Assembly (NCBI GenBank): GCA_021776465.1
Contig: JAJFFU010000112.1
Location: 1 to 52,847, forward strand
Source: Parvularculaceae bacterium
GTDB taxonomy: Bacteria > Pseudomonadota > Alphaproteobacteria > Caulobacterales > Parvularculaceae
Direction of reading: 5' to 3'
Length of the DNA stretch: 52,847 nucleotides
Below are positions 42,815 through 50,937 of the stretch, piece after piece. Each line of letters starts with the position of its first letter. The first letter of the stretch is position 1. Under the pieces are notes generated by a model that made no database searches, was not told the origin of the DNA, and saw only the letters and a program-made list of their open reading frames with translations. The translations under genes were made by a program, and so were the position numbers.

Positions 42815-44935
42815 ATGAGCCGCATCATCTTTTTTATCCTCGCCTTGCTCGGTGTCACGCTTGCCGTTCTTTTGCTTGCCCCCGGCGTCATTCCGGCGGC
42901 GACGTATAAGCCGCGCATTGAAGCGGCCGCGTCGAACGCGCTTGGGCGCGAAGTCACCATCGGTGATGATCTTTCGATCCGGATTTTTCCCAAAACGGCG
43001 TTTCGGGTGAACGAACTTACCATCGCCAACGCCGACGGGTTTGAGGGCGATACGCTGGTGCGCGTCAAAGACGCCAGTGTCGGGGTGAAACTGTTCCCGC
43101 TTCTTTCCGGCTCGGTCGAGGTCGATCAATTCGTACTGACTGAGCCGGCGATCAATCTCATCCGCAGGAGCGATGGATCGGTAAATTGGAATCTCGCCTC
43201 AGGCGCTGACAATCTGGGCGCCGACAATCAGGGAGCGGAGGAAACGGCAGGCGGACGTCAGCCGCGTGATTTGAAACTGGGCGATGTTCGCATCGTCGAC
43301 GGGCGCGCCGCTTTTAAAGACGAGCTGGCCGGGCGCACATTCGCCGCTGAAGATATCGATGTCGGCATCGTGCTTACATCATTAAACGCGCCGCTGGAGG
43401 TTGACGGTGCGATGATTTTTCAGGGCGAGCCTACGAAAGTCGACCTTGTTCTGACTGACCTTTCGACGTTGATGGCCGGCGAACCCGCGAACCTAAAGCT
43501 CGACATGACATTTGGCGAGACAAAAGCCGGCGCGGATCTTTCCGTCGTCAATGGTGATACCTTCACCTATTCAGGGCCAATTGATTTTGACGCGCCGGAC
43601 CTGCCCGCTTTCGCCGCACTCACCGGCACGACGCTTGCCGACGCGCCGGGCTTTGACAGTCTGGCGCTCTCCGGCGACATGGAAGGCGGCGCCAGCGCCA
43701 TGCGCCTTAACGGCGCGACTATCGGCTTTGACGAGATCGATGCGCAAGGGTCGCTGACGCTCGACTGGTCCGGCGCCAAGCCGCGCGCTGCGGGCATCTT
43801 GTCGACCGAGCGGCTTGATCTGCGGCCCTACATGCCGCCGCCGGCGACCGGCGCACAAGGATTTCCCGAATGGTCAGACGCGGAGATGGATTTCACGGGG
43901 CTGCGGAACATAGACGCTGATATCGATATTTCAGCGGATGAGATCCTGCTCAACGATTTACAGATCGGCGAGAGCCGGCTGAAACTCACGGTCGATAACG
44001 GCCGCATGACAGCCGATATTCCTGAACTCGCGATGTATGGCGGACTTGGTTCGGGCCGGCTCGTGGTCAACGCGCGCGGCGCATCAACGTCATTTGCCGG
44101 CAATTTCGATATGGAGGCGGTGAACGCGCAACCCCTGTCCCGCGACCTGATGAAGCACGATAATTTGCTTGGCCTCGGCGCCTTTAAGCTCGATTTCACG
44201 GCGACCGGAGACAGTCAGGCGGCCATAATGTCATCGATTGACGGGTCCGGCGGCTTCGACCTTTCGGACGGTGCGTTGAAAGGCGTCAACATCGCGAAAA
44301 TCGCGCAGGCCGCTAACTCGCTTCGCACTGGCGCGATCAATCCGGCAGCGCTCGCCAGTGCCGTAGCAACGGCGCGCGGGCCGCGTGAGGAAACGGATTT
44401 TGCGACATTCCTGTCGAATTTCTCTATCGCCGACGGCCTCGTCAATGCGCCGACGATTTCCATGACCGGCCCCTATGTCACCATGAACGGGACCGGTCAG
44501 ATCAATCTTGCGGCACAAACCATCGACATTCGACTGGCGCCGCGGGCGACGACTACGGCTGACGGCCTGGAAGGTCGCGCAATAGCCATTCCGGTGCGCG
44601 TTAGCGGCACCTTCGCAAAGCCTTCCATTGGCATTGACGGCGAAGCGCTCGCCAAAGCGGCGTTGCAGGAAACCCTTGGCGGATTTCTTGGCGGCGCCTC
44701 AGCGCCCGCGTCGCCGGAAGAAGCGCTACGCGAAGGGCTATCGGGACTGCTCGGCGCCGGCAATCAAGGAGCCGCCGAGGCCGACGATAATGCGCCGGCG
44801 GATGCTCCGGCCGGCGATGAACCCGCCGCAGCAAATGAAGACGTCAAGACAGACGAGCAACGCATTCTCGAAGGGTTCGGCGCTATATTCGGGAGCCTCA
44901 AGAAAGAAGAACCCGAAGAAAAAGAAAGCGAATAA
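42815..44935 (+). CDS. AsmA family protein
   Basis: A 706-aa envelope protein: one N-terminal membrane helix (about 3-22) and then a long beta-rich periplasmic region of the AsmA/VPS13-like bridge type. YKPRIEAAASNALGREVTIGDDLSIRIFPKTAFRVNELTIAN is the typical N-terminal AsmA block, and IDGSGGFDLSDGALKGVNIAKIAQAANSLRTG with a following DFATFLSNFSIADGLVNAPTISMTG is the conserved C-terminal AsmA_2 part. Relatives transport phospholipid to or maintain the outer membrane. The C-terminal 80 residues are Ala/Glu-rich and low complexity. The ATG at 42815 follows CACCTCCTT, with no good Shine-Dalgarno. Confidence 0.92.
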   Translation: MSRIIFFILALLGVTLAVLLLAPGVIPAATYKPRIEAAASNALGREVTIGDDLSIRIFPKTAFRVNELTIANADGFEGDTLVRVKDASVGVKLFPLLSGSVEVDQFVLTEPAINLIRRSDGSVNWNLASGADNLGADNQGAEETAGGRQPRDLKLGDVRIVDGRAAFKDELAGRTFAAEDIDVGIVLTSLNAPLEVDGAMIFQGEPTKVDLVLTDLSTLMAGEPANLKLDMTFGETKAGADLSVVNGDTFTYSGPIDFDAPDLPAFAALTGTTLADAPGFDSLALSGDMEGGASAMRLNGATIGFDEIDAQGSLTLDWSGAKPRAAGILSTERLDLRPYMPPPATGAQGFPEWSDAEMDFTGLRNIDADIDISADEILLNDLQIGESRLKLTVDNGRMTADIPELAMYGGLGSGRLVVNARGASTSFAGNFDMEAVNAQPLSRDLMKHDNLLGLGAFKLDFTATGDSQAAIMSSIDGSGGFDLSDGALKGVNIAKIAQAANSLRTGAINPAALASAVATARGPREETDFATFLSNFSIADGLVNAPTISMTGPYVTMNGTGQINLAAQTIDIRLAPRATTTADGLEGRAIAIPVRVSGTFAKPSIGIDGEALAKAALQETLGGFLGGASAPASPEEALREGLSGLLGAGNQGAAEADDNAPADAPAGDEPAAANEDVKTDEQRILEGFGAIFGSLKKEEPEEKESE

Positions 44936-44955
44936 TCCGTTATCGGATTATTCGC
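44928..44955. other. Perfect 12-bp hairpin spanning the asmA stop codon
   Basis: GCGAATAATCCG (44928-44939) and CGGATTATTCGC (44944-44955) with loop TTAT. The TAA stop (44933-44935) is inside the left arm. There is no T-run, so it is not a standard terminator; it could protect the mRNA 3' end. Confidence 0.6.
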
Positions 44956-44990
44956 TCAACATTTAATCCATTTGCGAAATCAATCACGCC

Positions 44991-45029
44991 GACCGGTGAC
45001 GCCAACCAGTGACGCCAACCAGTGACGCC
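44991..45029. repeat. 13-bp tandem repeat, three copies
   Basis: Three near-identical copies of a unit like CAGTGACGCCAAC (first copy CGGTGACGCCAAC, last truncated). It reaches the stop of the membrane protein at 45029. Confidence 0.7.
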
Positions 45030-45397
45030 TATGAGTGCGCATCCGGGTCCGGGCAGTCGCTGTTGCGTGAGCGCATGAGCAAGACCAGGAGAATGATCGC
45101 AATAATCGGCGACCCGATGATGAACAGTGTCAACGCCACAGCGCCGCCGCCTACCGCAACACCGAGCAATGCACCGAGCAGCCCGAGTACGACGCCAACA
45201 ACGGTGCCAAAGAGGCCAATGATAATGCCTGCAAGTCCACCAAATCCGGCGCCGATCGATTCAACGACGGACAGGTCTTGATCACCGAATATATATAAGG
45301 CGGCGGAAAGCGCCGCGCCTAAAAAGATGAGGATCATCAGCGTCATCAGGATCATCCCGCCGCCGCTTTTACGTTCTTCGTAATCTGTTGAAGCCAT
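45029..45397 (-). CDS. Small Gly/Ile-rich membrane protein, unknown
   Basis: A 122-aa protein with three hydrophobic segments (about 15-35, 47-75 and 80-106) rich in Gly, Ile, Leu and Val, with a polar C-terminus (RSRNSDCPDPDAHS). I recognise no family; it somewhat resembles small envelope stress proteins. A GGCAGGGGCG stretch before the ATG is an acceptable ribosome site. It converges on the AsmA gene; a tandem repeat lies at its end. Confidence 0.7.
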   Translation of the reverse strand: MASTDYEERKSGGGMILMTLMILIFLGAALSAALYIFGDQDLSVVESIGAGFGGLAGIIIGLFGTVVGVVLGLLGALLGVAVGGGAVALTLFIIGSPIIAIILLVLLMRSRNSDCPDPDAHS

Positions 45398-45602
45398 TTT
45401 TTACGCCCCTGCCGAACCGGTCTTGCGCCGGCCCGTCCTTTCCTTTTCTTGGTTCTATTCCGAACTCTTAACTGCGACGATTTTCACTCATAGCGCATGA
45501 TCCAGCAAGTGAACCCGCCGCAAGAATGCCGCGGTTCATCGCTTGCTTGCCCGCTATCTTGTGCTCTGATAGGCGTCCGGCCTTCTCAGGAGAGATCGTA
45601 GA

Positions 45603-46223
45603 ATGGCAATGCGCGCATCAAAAAAATCGACCCCCGTAGCGCCGCGCGCATGGCAGCGCATGTTATCGGGACGCCGGCTTGATATTCTTGATCCTTCGCC
45701 GATCGACATTGAAATTGAAGATATTGCCCATGGGCTGGCGCGGGTCGCGCGCTGGAACGGCCAGACGAAAGGCGATTTGCCATTCAATGTGGCGCAGCAT
45801 TCGCTGATCGTTGAAGAATTCTGCACCGCGATCAAACCGGGCTGGCCTGCAAAATGGAAACTCGCCGCGCTCCTCCATGATGCGCCGGAATTCGTCATCG
45901 GCGACATGATTTCACCGTTCAAAGCGCAGCTCGGCGGGCAATACCAAATTATTGAAAAGCGGCTGGCGCAAGCCGTTCACTTGCGGTTCTCACTGCCTGC
46001 CGATCTTCCCGAGACTGTCGAAAAGACAATTAAGCGGGCCGACCGCGCCTCGGCCTATTTCGAGGCGATACAACTCGCCGGGTTTGAGCCGGAAGAAGCG
46101 CGGCGGATTTTCAGCGCGCCTCGCGGCATTGCGCCGATTACCCTGGTCGCCTTGTCTGCTATTGATGCGCAGGAGCAGTATCTGGCGCGTTTTGAAACAC
46201 TAAGCCGGGCCGCCGAGCGTTAA
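45603..46223 (+). CDS. HD-domain phosphohydrolase (YfbR-like)
   Basis: A 206-aa metal-dependent hydrolase. The HD fold is shown by FNVAQHSLIVEEFC (metal His) and KLAALLHDAPEFVIGDMISPFKAQLG (HD pair), then IKRADRASAYFEAIQLAG (last metal Asp). YfbR relatives are 5'-deoxynucleotidases. GGAG precedes the ATG by nine bases. A phosphatase gene follows, so nucleotide or protein dephosphorylation may be linked. Confidence 0.9.
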   Translation: MAMRASKKSTPVAPRAWQRMLSGRRLDILDPSPIDIEIEDIAHGLARVARWNGQTKGDLPFNVAQHSLIVEEFCTAIKPGWPAKWKLAALLHDAPEFVIGDMISPFKAQLGGQYQIIEKRLAQAVHLRFSLPADLPETVEKTIKRADRASAYFEAIQLAGFEPEEARRIFSAPRGIAPITLVALSAIDAQEQYLARFETLSRAAER

Positions 46224-46367
46224 CGAGGCCTAAACGTCGGTAACAATGGCGCGATCTAAGGATCTCGTGAACCATCACGCCTTATCTTACATAACGCCAG
46301 TCGCTATTTCGAAAGAGCGCAAAAAGATCGCGCAGCAAAAAACCAAGAAACAAGGCGCGTATCGTTT

Positions 46368-46868
46368 GTGTCCAAGATTATAGTCAGTAGCTACGACAAG
46401 GCTGAGGCGGCGTTTAAGCAATACCGGCCGGGTTATGTCGTTTCTATCCTTGGAAAGGACGAGGGACCATCACGTTCGTTTGACGGGCTCTCGACAGAAC
46501 ATTTCATCGAGGTGCGCGGCGATTGTTCGAGCACGGATGAGAACGCTGAGCGATGTCAGGTGTTGATCGAATTGGCGCAAAACTGGGACCGAAAGGCCCC
46601 GATCCTTATTCATTGCCATCAGGGCGTCGCCCGCTCCATGGCGGCGGCGTATATCCTGATGTGTGCCGCGCAAGAGGGGCGTTGCGAAAAGCAAATTGCC
46701 GCTGAGCTTCGCAAAGCCGCGCCCCATGCCGACCCGAACATTCTCCTCATCTCCGGGGCTGACGAGATACTCGGCCGCGAAGACCGCATGGTGGAAGCGA
46801 TCCTGGATCTGTCGCCATGCGCCGGCGCCGACTGCGGCGGTGTCGTGATCTTGCCAGTCCCCTCATAA
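46368..46868 (+). CDS. Tyrosine/dual-specificity phosphatase (CX5R)
   Basis: A 166-aa protein of the cysteine phosphatase superfamily. The P-loop is HCHQGVARS (Cys about residue 83, Arg about 89), preceded by ILI. The family start SKIIVSSYDKAEAAFKQYRPGYVVSILGKDEGP is common in alphaproteobacteria. The start is a GTG with AAGG 12 bases before it. It comes 144 bases after the HD gene and 19 before the NrtR-like gene, probably one transcription unit. Confidence 0.85.
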   Translation: MSKIIVSSYDKAEAAFKQYRPGYVVSILGKDEGPSRSFDGLSTEHFIEVRGDCSSTDENAERCQVLIELAQNWDRKAPILIHCHQGVARSMAAAYILMCAAQEGRCEKQIAAELRKAAPHADPNILLISGADEILGREDRMVEAILDLSPCAGADCGGVVILPVPS

Positions 46869-46887
46869 TCCCTTCATAGAATGCGCT

Positions 46888-47907
46888 ATGACCAAGGCGC
46901 CGCAAAACACACCCTTCGCCGCCAACGTCGCGATCACCTTGAACGCGGTGCTCGCTGCGATCGCCGACAACCGGCCGATGGCTTTGTGTGTCAATGCAGA
47001 AGGAACACTCGGCCTTCCCTATGGACCGTTCGATCCGGTGCGTCATCGCACCTTCGAAATTGGCTTGCGCGAATGGGTGACGCGACAAACGCACGTATCG
47101 CTAGGTTTCGTGGAGCAACTCTATACATTTGGCGACAAAGGCCGCGAGGCGCCCCTTGCCGCCCTTGCCACCGCCGGCGCCCGCGACCGCGTTGTGTCGG
47201 TTGGCTATCTCGCGCTGGCGCGCGAAATGGCGCCAGTCAGCGCTGCGGATGCTGGCTGGCGCGATTGGTATGCGTTTTTTCCCTGGGAAGACTGGCGCGG
47301 CGGCGAACCGGCTGTGTTCAAAGACCGCATCAACCCGGCGCTGGATGACTGGATTGCCAACGGCGGCCCGGACGAAAACCTGCGTCGCGCCCGCATTGCC
47401 GCCGCCTTCGGTCGCGACGGCGCCGATTGGGATGAAGCGCGAACGCTCGATCGCTATGAACTGATGTATGAAGCCGGCCTTGTCGCCGAGGCGTTTCGCG
47501 ACCGGCGCGAGGCTGGGCTTGAGCCGCCCGACGCCGATGAACCGAAGGCTGCGGAAACAGGCATCGCCATGATTTCTGATCATCGGCGTATCCTCGCCAC
47601 CGCCGTCGGTCGTCTGCGCGGCAAGCTGCGATATCGCCCGATCATCTTTGAACTGGCGCCGCCGACTTTTACGCTGCTGCAATTACAAAAGATTTCTGAA
47701 GCGATTGTCGGGTTTAAATTTCACAAACAGAATTTTCGCCGAAGCATCGAAAAATCAGGATTCGTTGCGCGCACCGACCAGACGACACAGCAGGCCGGCG
47801 GACGACCGGCAGCGCTGTTTTCTGTCAGCAGCGAAGGATTGCGCAAACATGCAGCGAGCGGTCTGGCTATTCCGCGATTGCGCCGCGATGCAGACACGCT
47901 AAGCTAA
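46888..47907 (+). CDS. nrtR: NrtR-like NAD regulator (degenerate Nudix fused to winged helix)
   Basis: A 339-aa protein with an N-terminal Nudix-like domain (about 10-170) and a C-terminal winged helix (about 245-330, FTLLQLQKISEAIVGFKFHKQNFRRSIEKSGFV and AGGRPAALFSVS), the NrtR arrangement. The Nudix box is degenerate: after LGLPYGPFDP the GX5EX7REUXEEXGU catalytic pattern is not present, so it should sense ADP-ribose or a similar NAD derivative rather than hydrolyse it. NrtR represses NAD synthesis genes; nadABC lie 1.8 kb downstream with a palindrome at the nadA promoter. The precise effector is inferred. Confidence 0.85.
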   Translation: MTKAPQNTPFAANVAITLNAVLAAIADNRPMALCVNAEGTLGLPYGPFDPVRHRTFEIGLREWVTRQTHVSLGFVEQLYTFGDKGREAPLAALATAGARDRVVSVGYLALAREMAPVSAADAGWRDWYAFFPWEDWRGGEPAVFKDRINPALDDWIANGGPDENLRRARIAAAFGRDGADWDEARTLDRYELMYEAGLVAEAFRDRREAGLEPPDADEPKAAETGIAMISDHRRILATAVGRLRGKLRYRPIIFELAPPTFTLLQLQKISEAIVGFKFHKQNFRRSIEKSGFVARTDQTTQQAGGRPAALFSVSSEGLRKHAASGLAIPRLRRDADTLS

Positions 47908-47932
47908 TATTTCGCAATCGGGGATCTGATCC

Positions 47933-48745
47933 ATGTCAATTCGCGCTGTCGCCATCGCCCTTTCTTTATTGCCGTCTGTCGGTGCAGCTCATGATCATGC
48001 AACCGCGCATTATCTCGGCAATGAAGGCGTCATGGTTGAGCACGGCGATACGAAAATTTTGTTTGATGCGTTTTATTCCGATAGCTTCGGCCAATACGCC
48101 CTTGTCCCTGAAAATATCAATCAGGCGATGATGACCGGCGCTGCACCCTTTGACGGCGTCGACGCTGTGTTCATCAGCCATGTTCATGGCGATCACTTTT
48201 CACCGGAACCAGCCATCGCGTATATGCGCGCGCAAGCAGACGTCGTCATGTTCGCGCCGGAACAAGTGCGCAAGAAACTACTGGAAGCCGGCGTCGACAC
48301 AGACGATCCGATGATGACGCGGGTTCGCACAATTGCGCTGGAACCTGACGACAATGGCGAAGCAATGTCTTTCGGCGCCATCGAGATAGACGTGGTGTCG
48401 GTGCCCCACGCCGGTAATCGCCCGCACATCCAGAACTATGCGTGGCGCGTTACGCTTGGCGATGATGCAACAATTATTCATCTCGGCGACGCTGACCCCG
48501 CCGTGTCGAATTTCTCCCGCCATCAAGCGCACTTTAACTCAAAAACTACCAACACGGCGTTTCCGCCCTATTGGTTTGTGGGCGATACGAATGGGGAGTT
48601 GATCCTCTCCGATATCATCAAGGCAAAACAGACGATCGGGATTCACGTTCCCAAACGTGCTACTGGAAAAGGCGATCAATGGCGGGCCCGCGCCGGCGGC
48701 GATCTATTCACTGATCCCGGTGAAACGCGCGCCATCGCCGACTAA
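47933..48745 (+). CDS. Metallo-beta-lactamase-fold hydrolase (UlaG-like), exported
   Basis: A 270-aa protein with a signal peptide (about 1-19, GAA-HD). The zinc motif HVHGDH (context AVFISHVHGDHFSPEPA) is intact, and later HAGNRPHIQNYAW and IHLGDADP supply further ligands. Residue spacing fits the beta-lactamase_2 group like UlaG. Substrate unknown. It follows nrtR closely (25 bases). Confidence 0.9.
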   Translation: MSIRAVAIALSLLPSVGAAHDHATAHYLGNEGVMVEHGDTKILFDAFYSDSFGQYALVPENINQAMMTGAAPFDGVDAVFISHVHGDHFSPEPAIAYMRAQADVVMFAPEQVRKKLLEAGVDTDDPMMTRVRTIALEPDDNGEAMSFGAIEIDVVSVPHAGNRPHIQNYAWRVTLGDDATIIHLGDADPAVSNFSRHQAHFNSKTTNTAFPPYWFVGDTNGELILSDIIKAKQTIGIHVPKRATGKGDQWRARAGGDLFTDPGETRAIAD

Positions 48746-49191
48746 TTTATCCCGGCGCAATATCCACCGAGAACACCGTCCCAGCCTTGAATGTAGTAGC
48801 CGCGCCATTCGGCGCCATCACCGCGATTTTCCCAGCCGCGGTGAATGAGCGTGAAATTTGTTTTGTCGGCGCCGTCCGCTTCAAAAACCAGTTCAATTTC
48901 GGTGGCTTTTTCCGGATCCTCGAGCACCCATGAAAACACGACGCGATTGGGCGCATCGCATTCAATGATCTTGCCCCATTCGCGCTCCTTGCCGGATTTT
49001 TCGATCTCATAAATGCGCCCGCCCGCCCGGGCTTCAAAAATGACGGTCTCGATATTTTCTTTCGACAGGGAATGCTCAGCCACCGGCCACCACAGGTGAA
49101 TATTTTTCGTGAAATGATCGAACGCCTTTTTGCAGGGCGCTTTCAGGGTAAGTGTTTTAACAATCGGCTCAATGTTGGTTTGCGTATCCAT
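48742..49191 (-). CDS. SRPBCC (AHSA1/START-type) protein
   Basis: A 149-aa lipid- or ligand-binding fold protein. I choose the ATG at 49191 (MDTQTNIEPIVKTLTLKAPCKKAFDHFTKNIHLWWPVAEHSL), since the frame beyond it to 49260 lies within the upstream gene. RVVFSWVLED and GWENRGDGAEWRGYYIQGWDGVL are AHSA1 signatures. Ligand unknown. It follows the ArsR gene by 14 bases; arsR-SRPBCC pairs are common in proteobacteria. Confidence 0.9.
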   Translation of the reverse strand: MDTQTNIEPIVKTLTLKAPCKKAFDHFTKNIHLWWPVAEHSLSKENIETVIFEARAGGRIYEIEKSGKEREWGKIIECDAPNRVVFSWVLEDPEKATEIELVFEADGADKTNFTLIHRGWENRGDGAEWRGYYIQGWDGVLGGYCAGIN

Positions 49192-49205
49192 TGCGGATCT
49201 CCCTG

Positions 49206-49511
49206 TTATGCGTCGCGCGCTTCGAGCGAGCGCTTGTAGGCATCGAGCGCGTCGTCCCAAAAGCGGTCAAAATAATCGCGCATCTCCGACAAGCCGGTGC
49301 GGTCGACCGAATAAATGCGGCGGACACCGTCGCGGCGTTCTAAGATGAGACCGGCGTCTTTCAACACTTTCAGATGTTGGGAAACCGCCGGACGCGACAC
49401 CGGCATGCCCTCAGCCAACGCGCCGACAGACGACGCCCCGTCCCTTAGTTTTTCGAACACGCTGCGGCGTGTAGGGCTGGCAAGCGCCTCGAATTTCATT
49501 TCGTAAGTCAT
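49206..49511 (-). CDS. ArsR-family transcriptional regulator
   Basis: A 101-aa winged-helix regulator (LASPTRRSVFEKLRDGASSVGALAEGMPVSRPAVSQHLKVLKDAGLILERRDGVRRIYS). No metal-binding cysteines, as usual for those paired with SRPBCC proteins. The ATG at 49511 coincides with the predicted transcription start, and no Shine-Dalgarno precedes it, so the mRNA may be leaderless. Two inverted repeats of the type GTAAG...CTTAC lie at the promoter. Confidence 0.92.
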   Translation of the reverse strand: MTYEMKFEALASPTRRSVFEKLRDGASSVGALAEGMPVSRPAVSQHLKVLKDAGLILERRDGVRRIYSVDRTGLSEMRDYFDRFWDDALDAYKRSLEARDA

Positions 49512-49554
49512 GGCTTACTTATATAAAGCCACATTCCGTAAGTCAATACTTACG
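49503..49554 (-). promoter_or_regulatory. arsR promoter with two operators
   Basis: On the minus strand TTGACT (49546-49541), 17 bases, TATAAG (49523-49518); transcription would start at about 49511, the ATG. Inverted repeat CGTAAGT-N4-ACTTACG at 49537-49554 covers the -35, and GTAAG-N6-CTTAC at 49503-49518 covers the start. Both probably bind the ArsR protein. Confidence 0.75.
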
Positions 49555-49620
49555 CAATAACCTCATTTACGTGAAACTTTCTTGACGGCGGATACCTTTG
49601 CGCTCATTTTGCGCCGCGTT

Positions 49621-49642
49621 GCCCCTTGAGGGGCCCTTTTTT
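49621..49642 (+). terminator. Terminator-like hairpin upstream of nadA
   Basis: GCCCC-TTGA-GGGGC, then CC and six T. It ends about 95 bases before nadA, on the plus strand, directly before the nadA promoter region. No plus-strand gene precedes it nearby, so it may end a small transcript or insulate nadA. Confidence 0.6.
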
Positions 49643-49651
49643 GAACCTATA

Positions 49652-49670
49652 TATGCTCTGTATGAGCATA
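49652..49670. promoter_or_regulatory. Probable NrtR operator at the nadA promoter
   Basis: TATGCTC-TGTAT-GAGCATA, a perfect 7-bp inverted repeat with five-base spacer, 67-85 bases before nadA. It overlaps a possible promoter TTGAAC (49641) with CATAAT (49667). An NrtR-like gene lies nearby, making it the natural candidate regulator. Confidence 0.6.
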
Positions 49671-49736
49671 ATGCTTTGAGACCAATCGACCTCGGCCACT
49701 GCGTATCAAGACCGGGACTGCAAGGGAGGCGCGAAG

Positions 49737-50837
49737 ATGCCTGCATTTGGAAACGAGTTTGAAACAGAACACCTTCCGTTCACGGATGCTGTGCGCGCGA
49801 AAACCGATCACCTTTACCCGAAGGTCGCGAAATTCATTCCCGAAATCGAATGGCGCGTCCACGCGCCTTACATAGCGGCGATCAATGACTTAAAGCGCGA
49901 AAAGAACGCTGTCATTCTCGCACACAACTATATGACGCCGGAAATTTTCAACTGCGTCGGCGACTTCGCCGGCGACAGTTTGCAACTTGCGAAAGAAGCG
50001 GCGCGCACCGATGCCGAGATCATCGTGCAGGCGGGCGTTCACTTCATGGCGGAAACGTCAAAAATTCTGTGCCCGGAAAAAACTGTGCTGATCCCGGATC
50101 TCAAAGCCGGCTGTTCCCTCGCCGCGTCGATCACCGGCGACGATGTACGCTTGCTGAAACAAAAGTATCCCGGCGCGCCGGTTGTCACCTATGTGAATTC
50201 TACGGCCGATGTGAAAGCGGAAACCGATATCTGCTGCACATCGTCAAATGCCGTCGAAGTCGTAGAATACGCCGCCCGCGAATGGAACTCCGATACGGTT
50301 CTCTTCCTGCCTGACCAGTATCTCGCGCGCAACGTCGCCGCGATGACCGACGTCAAGATCGTCACCTGGGCCGGCGCCTGCGAGGTGCATGAGCGCTTTA
50401 CGGCCGACGACATTCGCGAATTGCGCGAAGGAACACCGGGCGTCATCGTCCTCGCCCACCCCGAGTGCCCGCCGGATGTTCTGGCAGAGGCGGATTTCGC
50501 CGGCTCAACCAGCGGCATGTCGAATTATGTTAAAGACAACCAGCCCAAGAACGTCGTTCTGATCACCGAATGCTCAATGTCAGACAATGTCGCCAGCGAA
50601 AACCCCAACGTCAATTTCGTACGGCCGTGCAATCTCTGCCCCCATATGAAGCGGATTACCCTGCCGAAGATTTTGGCGAGCCTGCAGACGATGGAACACA
50701 AAGTGGAAATTGACCCGGCGGTAATGGACAAAGCCCGCGCGGCGATAGAGCGCATGATCGCCCTGCCCCTGACGCGCCAGTCCATGTACACCCATGAACG
50801 CCCGCCGGAAGTCGCCGCCGTTGAGGCGCGAGTTTGA
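49737..50837 (+). CDS. nadA: NadA, quinolinate synthase
   Basis: Iron-sulfur enzyme that condenses iminoaspartate and DHAP to quinolinate in NAD synthesis; 366 aa. [60 protein letters not shown] is diagnostic. Cysteines expected to ligate the cluster are in [16 protein letters not shown] and the end block [16 protein letters not shown]. The C-terminus has the [19 protein letters not shown] helix. A GGAGG ribosome site precedes the ATG. nadB follows after 100 bases, including a palindromic repeat. Confidence 0.98.
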   Translation: MPAFGNEFETEHLPFTDAVRAKTDHLYPKVAKFIPEIEWRVHAPYIAAINDLKREKNAVILAHNYMTPEIFNCVGDFAGDSLQLAKEAARTDAEIIVQAGVHFMAETSKILCPEKTVLIPDLKAGCSLAASITGDDVRLLKQKYPGAPVVTYVNSTADVKAETDICCTSSNAVEVVEYAAREWNSDTVLFLPDQYLARNVAAMTDVKIVTWAGACEVHERFTADDIRELREGTPGVIVLAHPECPPDVLAEADFAGSTSGMSNYVKDNQPKNVVLITECSMSDNVASENPNVNFVRPCNLCPHMKRITLPKILASLQTMEHKVEIDPAVMDKARAAIERMIALPLTRQSMYTHERPPEVAAVEARV

Positions 50838-50860
50838 TTTAGTTTGGGCGCGGAGTTACT

Positions 50861-50933
50861 TCCCCGCTCATCCCGACGAAAGCCGGGGTCCAGAAAGAAA
50901 GAATGGATTCCCGCCTTCGCGGGAATGAGCGGA
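50861..50933. repeat. Intergenic alphaproteobacterial palindromic repeat, copy 2
   Basis: CCGCTCATCCCG...TCCAG pairs with TGGATTCCCGCC...CGGGAATGAGCGG, forming a long hairpin in the nadA-nadB gap. Related to 9941-10018. Its right end supplies GGAG immediately before the nadB start. Confidence 0.85.
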
Positions 50934-50937
50934 GTTA

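Noticed and set aside
42629-43129. 166-codon minus-strand frame near the asmA start
   Set aside because: Overlaps most of the AsmA N-terminal coding region and has the charge pattern of an antisense frame.
46245-46382. 45-codon plus-strand frame before the CX5R phosphatase
   Set aside because: Overlaps the phosphatase start, is Lys-rich without a domain, and has no good ribosome site.
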